A DNA stretch of 64,000 nucleotides from CBDATA01 sp965215615 (lineage in GTDB: Bacteria > Acidobacteriota > Vicinamibacteria > Marinacidobacterales > Marinacidobacteraceae), in assembly GCA_965215615.1 (NCBI GenBank), contig OZ244068.1, forward strand, positions 372,001 to 436,000. Reading direction: 5' to 3'. How positions within the stretch are numbered: the stretch's first letter is position 1; every line of letters begins with the position of its first letter. Made by a program: the position numbers and the translations under genes. Under the pieces are notes generated by a model. That model was given only the letters and a program-made list of their open reading frames with translations, made no database searches and had not been told where the DNA came from. Shown here piece after piece: positions 1 through 8,218 of this stretch.

Positions 1-2885
1 ACTTCGCGGGTGATCGTCTCCGGCCCCAGCTTGGTGTCGCGGGCCTGTACCGAGTGCTCCTCGATGTGGATCGAGGTGTACACGTCGTCCTGGACCAATC
101 GCTCGGAGACGATGATGGCGTCCTCGAAGTTGTATCCACGCCACGGCATGAAGGCGACCAGCACGTTCCGGCCGAGTGCCAGCTCTCCCTGGTCGGTGCA
201 GGGGCCGTCGGCGATGACCTGCCCCTTCGTCACCCGTTCCCCGACATCCACGATCACCTTCTGGTTGATCGCGGTGTTCTGGTTCGAGCGGCGGAACTTC
301 TTGAGGCGGTAGATGCTCGCGCCGATATCCACGTCTCCGTCGGCATCGCTGCGCACGATGATCCGCCGGCCGTCCACCGTGTCCACGATCCCGTTCCCCC
401 GGCAGACGACCACCGATCCCGAGTCGCGGGCGGTCACGTGTTCCATTCCGGTGCCGACCAGCGGTGCCTCCGAGCGGATGAGCGGAACCGCCTGGCGCTG
501 CATGTTGGAGCCCATGAGGGCGCGGTTCGCGTCGTCGTTCTCGAGGAAGGGAACGAGCGAAGCCGCCACCGAAACGATCTGTTTCGGTGAAACATCGATG
601 AAATCCACCCGGTCCCGCGGGGCCGGGACGAACTCCCCCTCGTGGCGGCAGTTGACCCGCTCGTCCAGCAGTTCGCCGTCCTCGCCCACCCGGGCGTTCG
701 CCTGGGCGATCGTGTGTCGCTCCTCCTCGAGTGCCGAGAGGTAGAAGGCGTGAGGAGCGAGCACCGGCTGGCGATCCTTCTTCCGGAGTCGCTTCAGCGC
801 CTTTTCGGCCTTCGCCTTCGGCACCACCGCGCCCGCTTCGAGTTTGGAATCGCCCGGATCCTCGACCCGCACGTAGTCCACGACCCGGCTGTTTTCCACC
901 TTCCGGTAGGGACTCTGGATGAAGCCGTAGTCGTCGATCCGGGCGTAGCAGGACAGCGAACTGATGAGCCCGATGTTGGGACCTTCCGGGGTCTCGATGG
1001 GGCAGATCCTTCCGTAGTGGGTCGCGTGGACATCGCGGACATCGAACTTCGCCCGGTCGCGGGAGAGTCCGCCCGGCCCGAGAGCCGAGAGACGCCGCTT
1101 GTGGGTCACCTCGGACAGCGGGTTCGTCTGCTCCATGAACTGGGAGAGCTGGGAAGCACCGAAGAACTCGCGCACCGCCGCGGAGACCGGCTTCGCGTTG
1201 ATGAGATCCCGCGGCATCGCGGTGGTCATCTCCTGATACACGTTCATCTTCTCGCGGATCGCCCGCTCCATCCGCACGAGACCGAGGCGGAACTGGTTTT
1301 CGAGCAGTTCGCCGACCGACCGGACGCGCCGGTTCCCGAGATGGTCGATGTCGTCGGCGCGGTGCGTCTTCTCGCCCTGACTGAGCCGGAGCAGGTATTC
1401 GAGAACCAGCTTGAAATCTTCCTCGGTCAGGGTGGTTTGACGATCATCCATGTCGCATTCGAGCTTGGTGGCGAGCTTGCGCCGCCCGACGCGGGAGAAG
1501 TCGTACTTCTGGTCGTTGAAGAACAGGTTGTCGAGGAGGGTGCGGGAGCTTTCGACGGTGGGCTGATCCCCGGGCCGTTGACGCCGGTAGAGCTCGACCA
1601 GCGCACCGGCGACGCTCTCCGCGTTGGGTTTTTCCGTTCCGCGTTCGCGGGTGAGGGGATCCTTCGCGAGGGTTTCCGCCAGATACGGCCCGACCGGGTC
1701 GGCATGAGGCACGATGACCGGAAGGATTTCGAGGCCGTGGAGTTCGACGAGGAGCCCTTCGGTGATCTCGGTGTTGGCGGGAACCTCCTCGCCGGTGTCC
1801 GGGGCGGTCACCGCATCCGCCAGACGAAAGCCTCCGAGCGCCTCCACTTCGAAGTCGAGGTATTTCGGTGCCTTGCGCTCCAGCTTTCTGAGATCCCCGC
1901 GGCTGAGGCGGCGCTGGCCTTCCACCAGCACTTCCTCGCCGGAGCGGAGGTCGCGTTCGATACGCTGGTCCTTGAGCAGCGACTTGAGGTCGTCGGTGAA
2001 AGGGATGCGCAGCCCGGTGTCGGTGATCTCCGCCTGCTGGATCGTATAGAACGTCTTGATGATCCCTTTGGTCGTACCGTCCAGGTTCTCGACCATTCCC
2101 GGGGTCTCGTCGGTCTTCGCGACCTTCTTGCCCTTCTTGTCGATGTTTCGCGCACCGGGCAGCGCGCGCAGCAGGATGGTGGCCGGAAAGCGTTTCTTCC
2201 GGTCGATGCGCACCTGCAGCAACCCCTTGGAGTCGGTTTCGAACTCCAGCCAGGAGCCCCGATAGGGCACCACCTGCGCTACGTGAACGTCCCGCTCCGG
2301 GTTGTTGAAGAAGACCCCCGGCGAGCGATGGAGCTGCGAGACGACCACCCGTTCGGTTCCGTTGATGATGAACGTCCCGTTCTCGGTCATCAGCGGGATG
2401 TCGCCGAAGAAGACCTCTTCTTCCTTGATGTCGTGGATGGACCGCTCCTTGGTATCCGGATCCTGATCCCAGACCGTCAACCGGATCTTCACCCGCAGCG
2501 GCACGGCGTAGGTCTTTCCCCGCTGCTGGCACTGCTCCACGTCGTGCTCGACCTTGAGGTGGACCCGATCTCCGCAGTAGTCGCAGACGGAGTCCAGCTC
2601 CACGTGGTGGATGCCTTCGAGGGCTCCGCAACTGCAACCCCAGGTCCCCACCGAATACTCGAGGAAATCCAGCTCGCAGTTATCGCGGAAGTCGCGAATG
2701 GGAAAAATCGACCGGAAGACCGCCTGGAGGCCAATTTCTTCCCGATCGGCGGACTTGAGATCCTTCTGGAGAAATCGTTCGTAGGAGCGATGCTGGACCT
2801 CGATCAGGTCCGGCAGGGGGATGGAGGTGAGGATGCGGGAAAAGTCGCGCCGCTCCCGCTTGGAGGTGGAGTCGCTGATCAACAT
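1..2885 (-). CDS. rpoB: RNA polymerase beta subunit, C-terminal part beyond window
   Basis: Beta subunit of DNA-directed RNA polymerase. The gene enters from the left edge, so 961 codons from the start are visible and the C-terminal part is missing. Family signatures seen include TENGTFIINGTERV, the rifampicin-region stretch around FFGASQLSQFMEQTNPLSE, and CPIETPEGPNIGLI. The ATG at 2885 gives the usual N-terminus (SRILTSIPLPDLIEVQ). Between residues 80 and 105 there is an insertion with four cysteines (C84, C86, C101, C104) where most bacterial beta subunits have a short loop; a zinc site is inferred. It lies 157 bp after rplL, with a terminator-like hairpin between them. Confidence 0.97.
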   Translation of the reverse strand, partial: MLISDSTSKRERRDFSRILTSIPLPDLIEVQHRSYERFLQKDLKSADREEIGLQAVFRSIFPIRDFRDNCELDFLEYSVGTWGCSCGALEGIHHVELDSVCDYCGDRVHLKVEHDVEQCQQRGKTYAVPLRVKIRLTVWDQDPDTKERSIHDIKEEEVFFGDIPLMTENGTFIINGTERVVVSQLHRSPGVFFNNPERDVHVAQVVPYRGSWLEFETDSKGLLQVRIDRKKRFPATILLRALPGARNIDKKGKKVAKTDETPGMVENLDGTTKGIIKTFYTIQQAEITDTGLRIPFTDDLKSLLKDQRIERDLRSGEEVLVEGQRRLSRGDLRKLERKAPKYLDFEVEALGGFRLADAVTAPDTGEEVPANTEITEGLLVELHGLEILPVIVPHADPVGPYLAETLAKDPLTRERGTEKPNAESVAGALVELYRRQRPGDQPTVESSRTLLDNLFFNDQKYDFSRVGRRKLATKLECDMDDRQTTLTEEDFKLVLEYLLRLSQGEKTHRADDIDHLGNRRVRSVGELLENQFRLGLVRMERAIREKMNVYQEMTTAMPRDLINAKPVSAAVREFFGASQLSQFMEQTNPLSEVTHKRRLSALGPGGLSRDRAKFDVRDVHATHYGRICPIETPEGPNIGLISSLSCYARIDDYGFIQSPYRKVENSRVVDYVRVEDPGDSKLEAGAVVPKAKAEKALKRLRKKDRQPVLAPHAFYLSALEEERHTIAQANARVGEDGELLDERVNCRHEGEFVPAPRDRVDFIDVSPKQIVSVAASLVPFLENDDANRALMGSNMQRQAVPLIRSEAPLVGTGMEHVTARDSGSVVVCRGNGIVDTVDGRRIIVRSDADGDVDIGASIYRLKKFRRSNQNTAINQKVIVDVGERVTKGQVIADGPCTDQGELALGRNVLVAFMPWRGYNFEDAIIVSERLVQDDVYTSIHIEEHSVQARDTKLGPETITRE

Positions 2886-2982
2886 GGAGGCTTCAAGGTG
2901 AGGAACCGGAAAGGGAGGCTGTCCCGGACGGAGCCGACTGGCCGGAATTCAGCCAGCGGGCACCGCCGGGCACCACCCGGAG

Positions 2983-3009
2983 GAAGAGAGAAAACCCGCG
3001 AGGCGCGGG
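2983..3009 (-). terminator. Attenuator-like hairpin between rplL and rpoB
   Basis: Read on the minus strand, a CCCGCG / CGCGGG stem with a three-base loop is followed directly by TTTTCTCTCTT. This is the form of an intrinsic terminator. It sits in the rplL-rpoB gap, where other bacteria have a partial terminator that lowers rpoB relative to ribosomal protein output. The U-tract is interrupted by C, so partial read-through is the likely behaviour. Function is inferred. Confidence 0.6.
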
Positions 3010-3042
3010 CAGGGACCACAGTCACCAGATCGCTGCTGCGGC

Positions 3043-3423
3043 CTACTTGATCTCGACCTTGGCTCCAACCTCTTCGAACTTTGCGGCGATTTCCTTGGCC
3101 TCTTCCATCGAAACGCCCTCCTTGAGCGGCTTGGGTGCCTCTTCTACCAGGCCCTTTGCTTCGCGAAGTCCAAGGCTCGTGATTTCACGGACCGCCTTGA
3201 TGACCTGAACCCGCTTGGCACCGGCCTCGACCAGCACGACATCGAACTCGGTCTTCTCCTCGGCCGGCTGCGCGCCCCCGGCTTCGGCACCGGCGACCGC
3301 CACCGGCATGGCCGCGGCCGCGGACACGCCGAGTTCTTCTTCGAGGGTCTTGACCAACTCGGAAAGCTCGAGCACGGAGAGGGATTTGATGTGCTCAACC
3401 ACATCCTGCTGGGAAAGGGACAT
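3043..3423 (-). CDS. rplL: 50S ribosomal protein bL12 (L7/L12)
   Basis: Stalk protein of the large ribosomal subunit that recruits translation GTPases. It has 126 residues, the normal length. An N-terminal dimerisation helix region (about 1-35) is followed by an alanine-rich hinge (about 36-58). The C-terminal domain carries the family stretches EFDVVLVEAGAKRVQVIK and GLREAKGLVEEAP. The start is ATG at 3423. It follows rplJ by 78 bp in the usual rplJL arrangement. Confidence 0.98.
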   Translation of the reverse strand: MSLSQQDVVEHIKSLSVLELSELVKTLEEELGVSAAAAMPVAVAGAEAGGAQPAEEKTEFDVVLVEAGAKRVQVIKAVREITSLGLREAKGLVEEAPKPLKEGVSMEEAKEIAAKFEEVGAKVEIK

Positions 3424-3501
3424 TTGTCGAAGACTCCTTGCTTGTTGGGGAACCCGGGAGTTCAGAAAATGGGAACAGGTGTCGGGAAGCGCACCGGCGA
3501 C

Positions 3502-4023
3502 TCAGGCACCATCGGCCTTCTGTCCGGCTGCTTTCAAAACGAGGATGAGCTGCCGGGGCACGCCCTCGAGCACGTTCATCAGGTTGCGGATCGGGGCCGC
3601 GAGCGTTCCGACGAGCCTGGCGCGGAGGGTGTCGAGACCGGGTAGCTTCGCAAACTTCTCGAAATCCTCGGGGCCGATCGTCGCATCGCTCACCACTCCC
3701 GCCTTGAAGCGGAAAGACTCGTATTCCTCCGAGCTTTCGTGGAGCGCTTTCGCGAGGGAAACCGGGTCGTTCACGCTCCAGGCGAAGCCGGTCATCCCGA
3801 CCAGGTGGTCGTCCAGTCCGGTGATCCCGAGGTCCTTGAGCGCCCACCGGGCGGTCGAATTCTTGACGACCCGATAGACACCGCCGGATTCGCGAACCCG
3901 GCGACGGACATCGGCCGCCTCCTCGACGGTCAGGCCGCGGTAGTCGAAGGTGAAGACTGCATGGCCTTCCTGGAGTTCGCGGGCGAGATCGGCCGCTGCC
4001 GTCCTTTTTTCCTGGCGCTGCAT
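3502..4023 (-). CDS. rplJ: 50S ribosomal protein uL10
   Basis: Anchors the bL12 dimers on the ribosome. The protein has 173 residues starting at ATG 4023 (MQRQEK), with family features FTFDYRGLTVEEA near the N-terminus, VVKNSTARWAL, and a C-terminal helical region ending LKAAGQKADGA that should bind bL12. An in-frame upstream extension overlapping rplA exists but lacks homology, so the ATG is preferred. It is 16 bp downstream of rplA. Confidence 0.97.
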   Translation of the reverse strand: MQRQEKRTAAADLARELQEGHAVFTFDYRGLTVEEAADVRRRVRESGGVYRVVKNSTARWALKDLGITGLDDHLVGMTGFAWSVNDPVSLAKALHESSEEYESFRFKAGVVSDATIGPEDFEKFAKLPGLDTLRARLVGTLAAPIRNLMNVLEGVPRQLILVLKAAGQKADGA

Positions 4024-4039
4024 GAGGTGTGCTCCGGTG

Positions 4040-4738
4040 TTACTTCGCTCCCACGAGAGCGGGGCTGACCCGGAGGCCAGGCCCCATGGAGGAACTGAGA
4101 GCCACGGTCTGGATATACCGGCCCTTGGCGGCGGACGGCCGGGACCGGAGCACGGCGGCCACGAAGGCGCGGGTGTTGTCGGCAAGCCGCTCGTCGGAGA
4201 AGGACAACTTGCCGATCGGCGCATGGAGGTTCGAAGTCTTGTCCACGCGGAAGTTGACCTTGCCGGCCTTGATCTCGCCGATCACCCGGGCGAGGTCGAG
4301 GGTCACCGTGCCGGATTTCGGGTTCGGCATCAACCCTCGTGGCCCGAGTACCCGGCCAAGACGGCCGACCACCCGCATCATGTCGGGAGTCGCGACAACG
4401 GCTTCGAAATCCATGAAGCCCTCCTGCACCCGCTCGGCCAGCTCTTCTCCGCCCACCAGTTCGGCACCGGCCTCTTCGGCCTCCTGGACCTTTTCGCCCG
4501 AAGCGAACACCAGCACCCGACGCGAAATGCCGAGCCCGTGGGGCAGGACCACCGCGCCCCGCACCATCTGGTCGGCGTGACGCGGGTCCACCCCCAGTTT
4601 CATGGCGATCTCCGCGGTCTCGTCGAACTTCGCGTAGGCGACCTTCCTGATCGCGCCGAACGCGGCTTCGAGCGTCTCCGGAGACTCCGAAAGCAGCGCA
4701 GCCTTGGCCTCGCGGTACTTGTTTCCGATTTTCGTCAT
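4040..4738 (-). CDS. rplA: 50S ribosomal protein uL1
   Basis: L1 stalk protein, which binds 23S rRNA and in many bacteria represses its own operon. It has 232 residues beginning MTKIGNKYREA. Typical motifs are VVLPHGLG, FMDFEAVVATPDMM, LGPRGLMPNPKSGTV and KTSNLHAPIGK. The ATG at 4738 overlaps the rplK stop by four bases (ATGA), which implies translational coupling. Confidence 0.98.
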   Translation of the reverse strand: MTKIGNKYREAKAALLSESPETLEAAFGAIRKVAYAKFDETAEIAMKLGVDPRHADQMVRGAVVLPHGLGISRRVLVFASGEKVQEAEEAGAELVGGEELAERVQEGFMDFEAVVATPDMMRVVGRLGRVLGPRGLMPNPKSGTVTLDLARVIGEIKAGKVNFRVDKTSNLHAPIGKLSFSDERLADNTRAFVAAVLRSRPSAAKGRYIQTVALSSSMGPGLRVSPALVGAK

Positions 4739-5178
4739 CCCGCCTGCTCCTGGATTTCGATTCCCATGCTGCGGGCGGTCCCTTCGACGATGCGCTTCGC
4801 GGCCACGATGTCCACCGCGTTCAGATCCGGCATCTTGATCCGGGCGATCTCCTCGACCTGCGCCGCGGTCACTTTCCCGACGCGCATCCGGTTCGGTTCC
4901 CCGGATCCCTTGGCGATTCCGGCGGCTCGTTTGAGCAGCACCGCAGCGGGCGGGGTCTTGATGATGAAGGAGAACGAGCGGTCCCGATAGATGGTGACCA
5001 CGCACGGGACGATCATCCCCTGGTCCCCCTGGGTCTTCGCGTTGAACGCCTTGCAAAAATCCATGATGGCGACCCCGTGCTGGCCGAGAGCGGGGCCCAC
5101 CGGCGGCGACGGGGTGGCCTTGCCTCCGGGAAGCTGGAGCTTCACTTCGGCGAGGACGGGTTTGGTCTTCTTGGCCAT
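4735..5178 (-). CDS. rplK: 50S ribosomal protein uL11
   Basis: Forms the base of the GTPase-associated centre with 23S rRNA. It has 147 residues. The N-terminal domain includes LQLPGGKATPSPPVGPALGQ with the conserved proline-rich turn, and the C-terminal RNA-binding domain ends in EGTARSMGIEI. It begins 5 bp after the nusG stop and overlaps rplA. Confidence 0.98.
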   Translation of the reverse strand: MAKKTKPVLAEVKLQLPGGKATPSPPVGPALGQHGVAIMDFCKAFNAKTQGDQGMIVPCVVTIYRDRSFSFIIKTPPAAVLLKRAAGIAKGSGEPNRMRVGKVTAAQVEEIARIKMPDLNAVDIVAAKRIVEGTARSMGIEIQEQAG

Positions 5179-5183
5179 GTTCT

Positions 5184-5711
5184 TCAGGTCTTCTCTACTT
5201 GAAGAAATTCGAGCTCCACCGGGGTGGAACGTCCGAAAATCGTCACCATGACTTTCAGGGTGCTTCGCTCGGGCTGCACCTCGTCCACCGTTCCCTGGAA
5301 GCCGTTGAACGGGCCGTCGATGATGCGAACCGAGTCACCGACCTGGAAAGAGTGCCGGACCTTGGGAGACTGGCCGGTGTCCTGCATCTGGTCCTGGATT
5401 CTCAGAACGTCTTCCTCGGGCATCGGCTGGGGCCGGTGCGGGGGGACGAAACCCATGACCTTGTCGGTGTTCTTGACGACCTGCCAGGTTTCCGGATTCA
5501 GCTCCATGTGGATGAGCACGTAGCCGGGATAGACCTGGCGAGTCTGCACCACGCGGCGGCCCCCCTTCATCTCCACGACCTTCTCGGTGGGGATCAGGAT
5601 TTCTCCGATCTTCTGTTCGAGGCCGTAGGCCTTGGCCCGGTGTCGCAGCGCGTCCTTCACGCTCTCCTCGAACTTCGAGTGGGTCGAGACGATGAACCAT
5701 TCATGCGCCAT
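5184..5711 (-). CDS. nusG: Transcription termination/antitermination factor NusG
   Basis: Binds RNA polymerase and links it to Rho or the ribosome. It has 175 residues. The NGN domain (about 1-115) includes WFIVSTHSKFE, VYPGYVLIHMEL and GFVPPHRPQPM, and the C-terminal KOW domain has DSVRIIDGPFNGFQGTVDEV. A longer in-frame reading upstream runs into secE and the tRNA and is not supported. The start at ATG 5711 lies 5 bp after secE. Confidence 0.98.
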   Translation of the reverse strand: MAHEWFIVSTHSKFEESVKDALRHRAKAYGLEQKIGEILIPTEKVVEMKGGRRVVQTRQVYPGYVLIHMELNPETWQVVKNTDKVMGFVPPHRPQPMPEEDVLRIQDQMQDTGQSPKVRHSFQVGDSVRIIDGPFNGFQGTVDEVQPERSTLKVMVTIFGRSTPVELEFLQVEKT

Positions 5712-5716
5712 ACCGC

Positions 5717-5929
5717 TCACCCGCCGATCAGTTCGCTGAAGAAAGCGAAGATGTAGGACATCGTCACATCCAGCCCGTAGAGGTAGAACCCGAAGAAGAA
5801 GACGGTGATGAGCACGATGATGGTGGTGCCCCGCACTTCGTTCCGGGTGGGCCAGGTCACCTTGTCCATCTCGCCGCGGACTTCGCCGAGGAAGTGACGG
5901 ACCGAGGCGGCGCGTTCGCTCAGGCTCAC
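5717..5929 (-). CDS. secE: Preprotein translocase subunit SecE
   Basis: Small essential subunit of the SecYEG channel. It has 70 residues and is of the single-membrane-segment form: an amphipathic region with FLGEVRGEMDKVTWPTRNEV, then one transmembrane helix (about 37-60). The WPTRNEV signature is diagnostic. It sits immediately before nusG, the standard order. Confidence 0.97.
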   Translation of the reverse strand: MSLSERAASVRHFLGEVRGEMDKVTWPTRNEVRGTTIIVLITVFFFGFYLYGLDVTMSYIFAFFSELIGG

Positions 5930-5972
5930 CAGATCGAAACTCCCATCGGGTATCCGGCAACGGGCCGGCGGG

Positions 5973-6048
5973 TGGCAGGCCAGGAGGGGCTCGAACCCCC
6001 AACCCCCGGTTTTGGAGACCGGTGCTCTGCCGGTTGAGCTACTGGCCT
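5973..6048 (-). tRNA. tRNA-Trp (anticodon CCA)
   Basis: A 76-nt cloverleaf on the minus strand: acceptor AGGCCAG pairs with CTGGCCT, the anticodon loop is CTCCAAA (anticodon CCA), and the T-loop is GGTTCGAGCCC. Discriminator G and the 3' CCA are encoded. It lies between rpmG and secE, a common position for tRNA-Trp. Confidence 0.97.
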
Positions 6049-6080
6049 TCCCGCCGGGGAGCGCCGAGGAAGCAGGACCA

Positions 6081-6242
6081 TCATTTGGACTCCCGGTGGG
6101 TCACATGCCGGCGACAAAAGCGACAGTACTTGCTCAGCTCCATGCGCTCCGGATGCGTCGCCTTGTTCTTGGTGGTCGAATAGGTGCGGCGCTTGCATTC
6201 GACGCAGGCGAGCGCGACGTTCACCCGCTTCTTGTCAGCCAT
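6081..6242 (-). CDS. rpmG: 50S ribosomal protein bL33
   Basis: A 53-residue large-subunit protein with two CXXC pairs (CVEC and CRFC), so it is the zinc-binding form. Typical stretches are RVNVALACVEC, YSTTKNKATHPERMEL and KYCRFC. ATG at 6242 starts MADKKRVNV. It lies between tuf and tRNA-Trp, a standard bacterial order. Confidence 0.96.
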   Translation of the reverse strand: MADKKRVNVALACVECKRRTYSTTKNKATHPERMELSKYCRFCRRHVTHRESK

Positions 6243-6347
6243 GGGCACACCCCGGCCGGACGGACGACACCACCCACCGGTTTCCGGTCATCGTTCTTTC
6301 GGTTCTCTCGCTTTCGGTTCTCTCGCGCTGCTGGCTGGTCGTCGCGA

Positions 6348-7535
6348 CTACTCGACGACCTCGCTGATCATCCCGGAGGCCACGGTCCGGCCACCTTCGC
6401 GGATGGCGAAGCGGAGTCCGCGGTCCATGGCGATGGGGGTGATGAGCTCGACTTCGAGCTGCACGTTGTCGCCGGGGATGGCGATCTCCTGATCGCCGAG
6501 AAGCGTCGCGGCACCGGTGACGTCGGTGGTCCGGAAGTAGAACTGCGGGCGGTAGCCGGTGCTGAACGGCTTCTCCCGGCCGCCTTCCTTGTGGGAAAGG
6601 ACATAGACCTCGGCCCGGAATTTGGTGTGCGGGGTGATGGAGCCCGGCTTGGCCAGAACCATTCCGCGCTCCACCTCTTTCCGGTCGGTGCCGCGCAGCA
6701 GGATGCCGACGTTGTCACCGGCCTCTCCCTGGTCGAGCAGCTTCTTGAACATCTCGACGCCGGTGACCACGCGCTTGCGCGTCTCGCGGATGCCGACGAT
6801 CTCGATCTCGTTGCCGACCTCCACGCGGCCGCGCTCGATCCGGCCGGTCACGACCGTGCCACGACCGGAAATCGAGAACACGTCCTCGATGGGCATCAGG
6901 TAATCCTGCTCGGTGGCCCGCTTCGGGATGGGCACGTACTCGTCGAGCGCCTTGGCGAGCTCGTGGATCGGTGCCCAGTCATCCCCGCCGTCTGCATTCA
7001 GCGCCTTGAGAGCACTGCCGCGGATGATCGGGATGTCATCGCCGGGGAAGTCGTACTCGGAAAGCAGCTCCCGGACTTCCATCTCCACGAGCTCCAGCAG
7101 TTCCTCGTCATCGAGCATGTCCACCTTGTTCAGGAACACGACGATGCGGGGCACGCCCACCTGCCGCGCGAGCAGGATGTGCTCCCGGGTCTGTGCCTGG
7201 GGGCCGTCGGGTGCCGAAATGAGCAGCACCGCGCCGTCCATCTGCGCCGCGCCGGTGATCATGTTCTTGATGTAGTCGGCGTGACCGGGGCAGTCCACGT
7301 GGGCGTAGTGCCGGTTCGCGGTCTCGTACTCCACGTGGGCGGTGGCGATGGTGATCCCGCGCTCGCGCTCCTCGGGAGCGTTGTCGATGGAATCGAAACT
7401 GCGGAACGACCCACCCACTTCGGCGGCGAGGACCTTGGTGATGGCCGCGGTGAGGGTGGTCTTGCCGTGATCCACGTGGCCGATGGTCCCCACGTTCACG
7501 TGGGGTTTGGTGCGTTCGAACTTCTCCTTGGCCAA
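6348..7535 (-). CDS. tuf: Elongation factor Tu
   Basis: GTPase that delivers aminoacyl-tRNA to the ribosome. It has 395 residues, full length. Visible are the P-loop GHVDHGKTT, the switch region RERGITIATAHVEYET, DCPGHADY, NKVDMLDDEEL (the NKxD base-recognition motif), and the beta-barrel domains ending FAIREGGRTVASG. Four tRNA genes lie directly upstream and rpmG downstream, the arrangement of the tRNA-tufB operon of E. coli. Confidence 0.99.
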   Translation of the reverse strand: MAKEKFERTKPHVNVGTIGHVDHGKTTLTAAITKVLAAEVGGSFRSFDSIDNAPEERERGITIATAHVEYETANRHYAHVDCPGHADYIKNMITGAAQMDGAVLLISAPDGPQAQTREHILLARQVGVPRIVVFLNKVDMLDDEELLELVEMEVRELLSEYDFPGDDIPIIRGSALKALNADGGDDWAPIHELAKALDEYVPIPKRATEQDYLMPIEDVFSISGRGTVVTGRIERGRVEVGNEIEIVGIRETRKRVVTGVEMFKKLLDQGEAGDNVGILLRGTDRKEVERGMVLAKPGSITPHTKFRAEVYVLSHKEGGREKPFSTGYRPQFYFRTTDVTGAATLLGDQEIAIPGDNVQLEVELITPIAMDRGLRFAIREGGRTVASGMISEVVE

Positions 7536-7610
7536 TTTGGATGTCTCCTTGCTAGCTGGGGAATCGGTTGGAGGGGTCGGTCAGGGGTATCAGGACCGAT
7601 GAGAACAGGG

Positions 7611-7685
<75 letters not shown>

Positions 7686-7715
7686 GGGAATCGCGACCCC
7701 GGTGTCGGGAGAGGG

Positions 7716-7788
7716 AGCGGGAGACGGGACTCGAACCCGCAACCACCAGCTTGGAAGGCTGATGCTCTACCAATTGAGCTACTCCCGC
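7716..7788 (-). tRNA. tRNA-Gly (anticodon TCC)
   Basis: A 73-nt cloverleaf: acceptor GCGGGAG pairs with CTCCCGC, the anticodon loop is CTTCCAA (anticodon TCC, reads GGA/GGG). After discriminator T the genome reads CCC, so the terminal CCA is not fully encoded. Confidence 0.95.
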
Positions 7789-7946
7789 AGTCACTTGCGG
7801 ACGGACGGGCTGATTCGGAGTCATTTGCGGGGTGTGGGGGAGTCGCTGGGGTGTGCTGTCGGGGGTTGTCGCCGGGGTGAGATCACCAGGAGATGGGGTC
7901 ATCAGGAGATGGGGTCATCAGGACCGGGCGACCAGGGAGATGCGGG

Positions 7947-8029
7947 TGGAGCGGGGAGGATTCGAACCTCCGAAGGCATGAGCCGTCAGGTTTACAGCCT
8001 GATGCGTTTGGCCGCTTCGCTACCGCTCC
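7947..8029 (-). tRNA. tRNA-Tyr (anticodon GTA)
   Basis: An 83-nt class II tRNA with a long variable arm (ACGGCTCATGCCTTC region). Acceptor GGAGCGG pairs with CCGCTCC, the anticodon loop is CTGTAAA (anticodon GTA), and the discriminator is A. The following genomic bases are CCC, so CCA is not fully encoded. Confidence 0.95.
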
Positions 8030-8091
8030 CCTGAAAAGCCCTGCCCCCGCGCGCAGTCAGAAGCAACTCCTTTGTGACCAAGACCGATCGG

Positions 8092-8165
8092 AGCTGGCGA
8101 AGGGATTCGAACCCTTGACCGACTGATTACAAATCAGTTGCTCTGCCCGTCTGAGCTACGCCAGC
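8092..8165 (-). tRNA. tRNA-Thr (anticodon TGT)
   Basis: A 74-nt cloverleaf: acceptor GCTGGCG pairs with CGCCAGC, the anticodon loop TTTGTAA gives anticodon TGT (reads ACA/ACG), and the T-loop is GGTTCGAATCC. It is the first transcribed tRNA of the tRNA-tuf block, about 14 nt from the predicted transcription start. Confidence 0.96.
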
Positions 8166-8185
8166 ATGCCACCGGCGAACGGTTG

Positions 8186-8215
8186 AGTATAAGGCGCGGC
8201 GATGCCTGCTGTCAA
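8186..8215 (-). promoter_or_regulatory. Sigma-70-type promoter for the tRNA-tuf operon
   Basis: On the minus strand, TTGACA (8215-8210) is followed after 18 bp by TATACT (8191-8186), a near-consensus housekeeping promoter. The predicted start (about 8179) lies roughly 14 nt before the 5' end of tRNA-Thr(TGT). It sits just downstream of the rlmB stop, so the tRNA-tuf-ribosomal block can be transcribed independently of upstream genes. Confidence 0.75.
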
Positions 8216-8218
8216 CAG

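Noticed and set aside
642..3050. Long open readings on the strand opposite rpoB and many other genes
   Set aside because: High GC content with G or C at third positions leaves antisense frames open. They show no family motifs and lie exactly opposite recognised genes.
5926..6198. Ninety-codon reading across tRNA-Trp and rpmG
   Set aside because: It overlaps a clear tRNA and the rpmG gene in another frame and shows no protein family features.
7885..7925. Short direct repeat (GGAGATGGGGTCATCA type, two copies) between tRNA genes
   Set aside because: Only two imperfect copies with no spacer regularity; not a CRISPR or mobile element.
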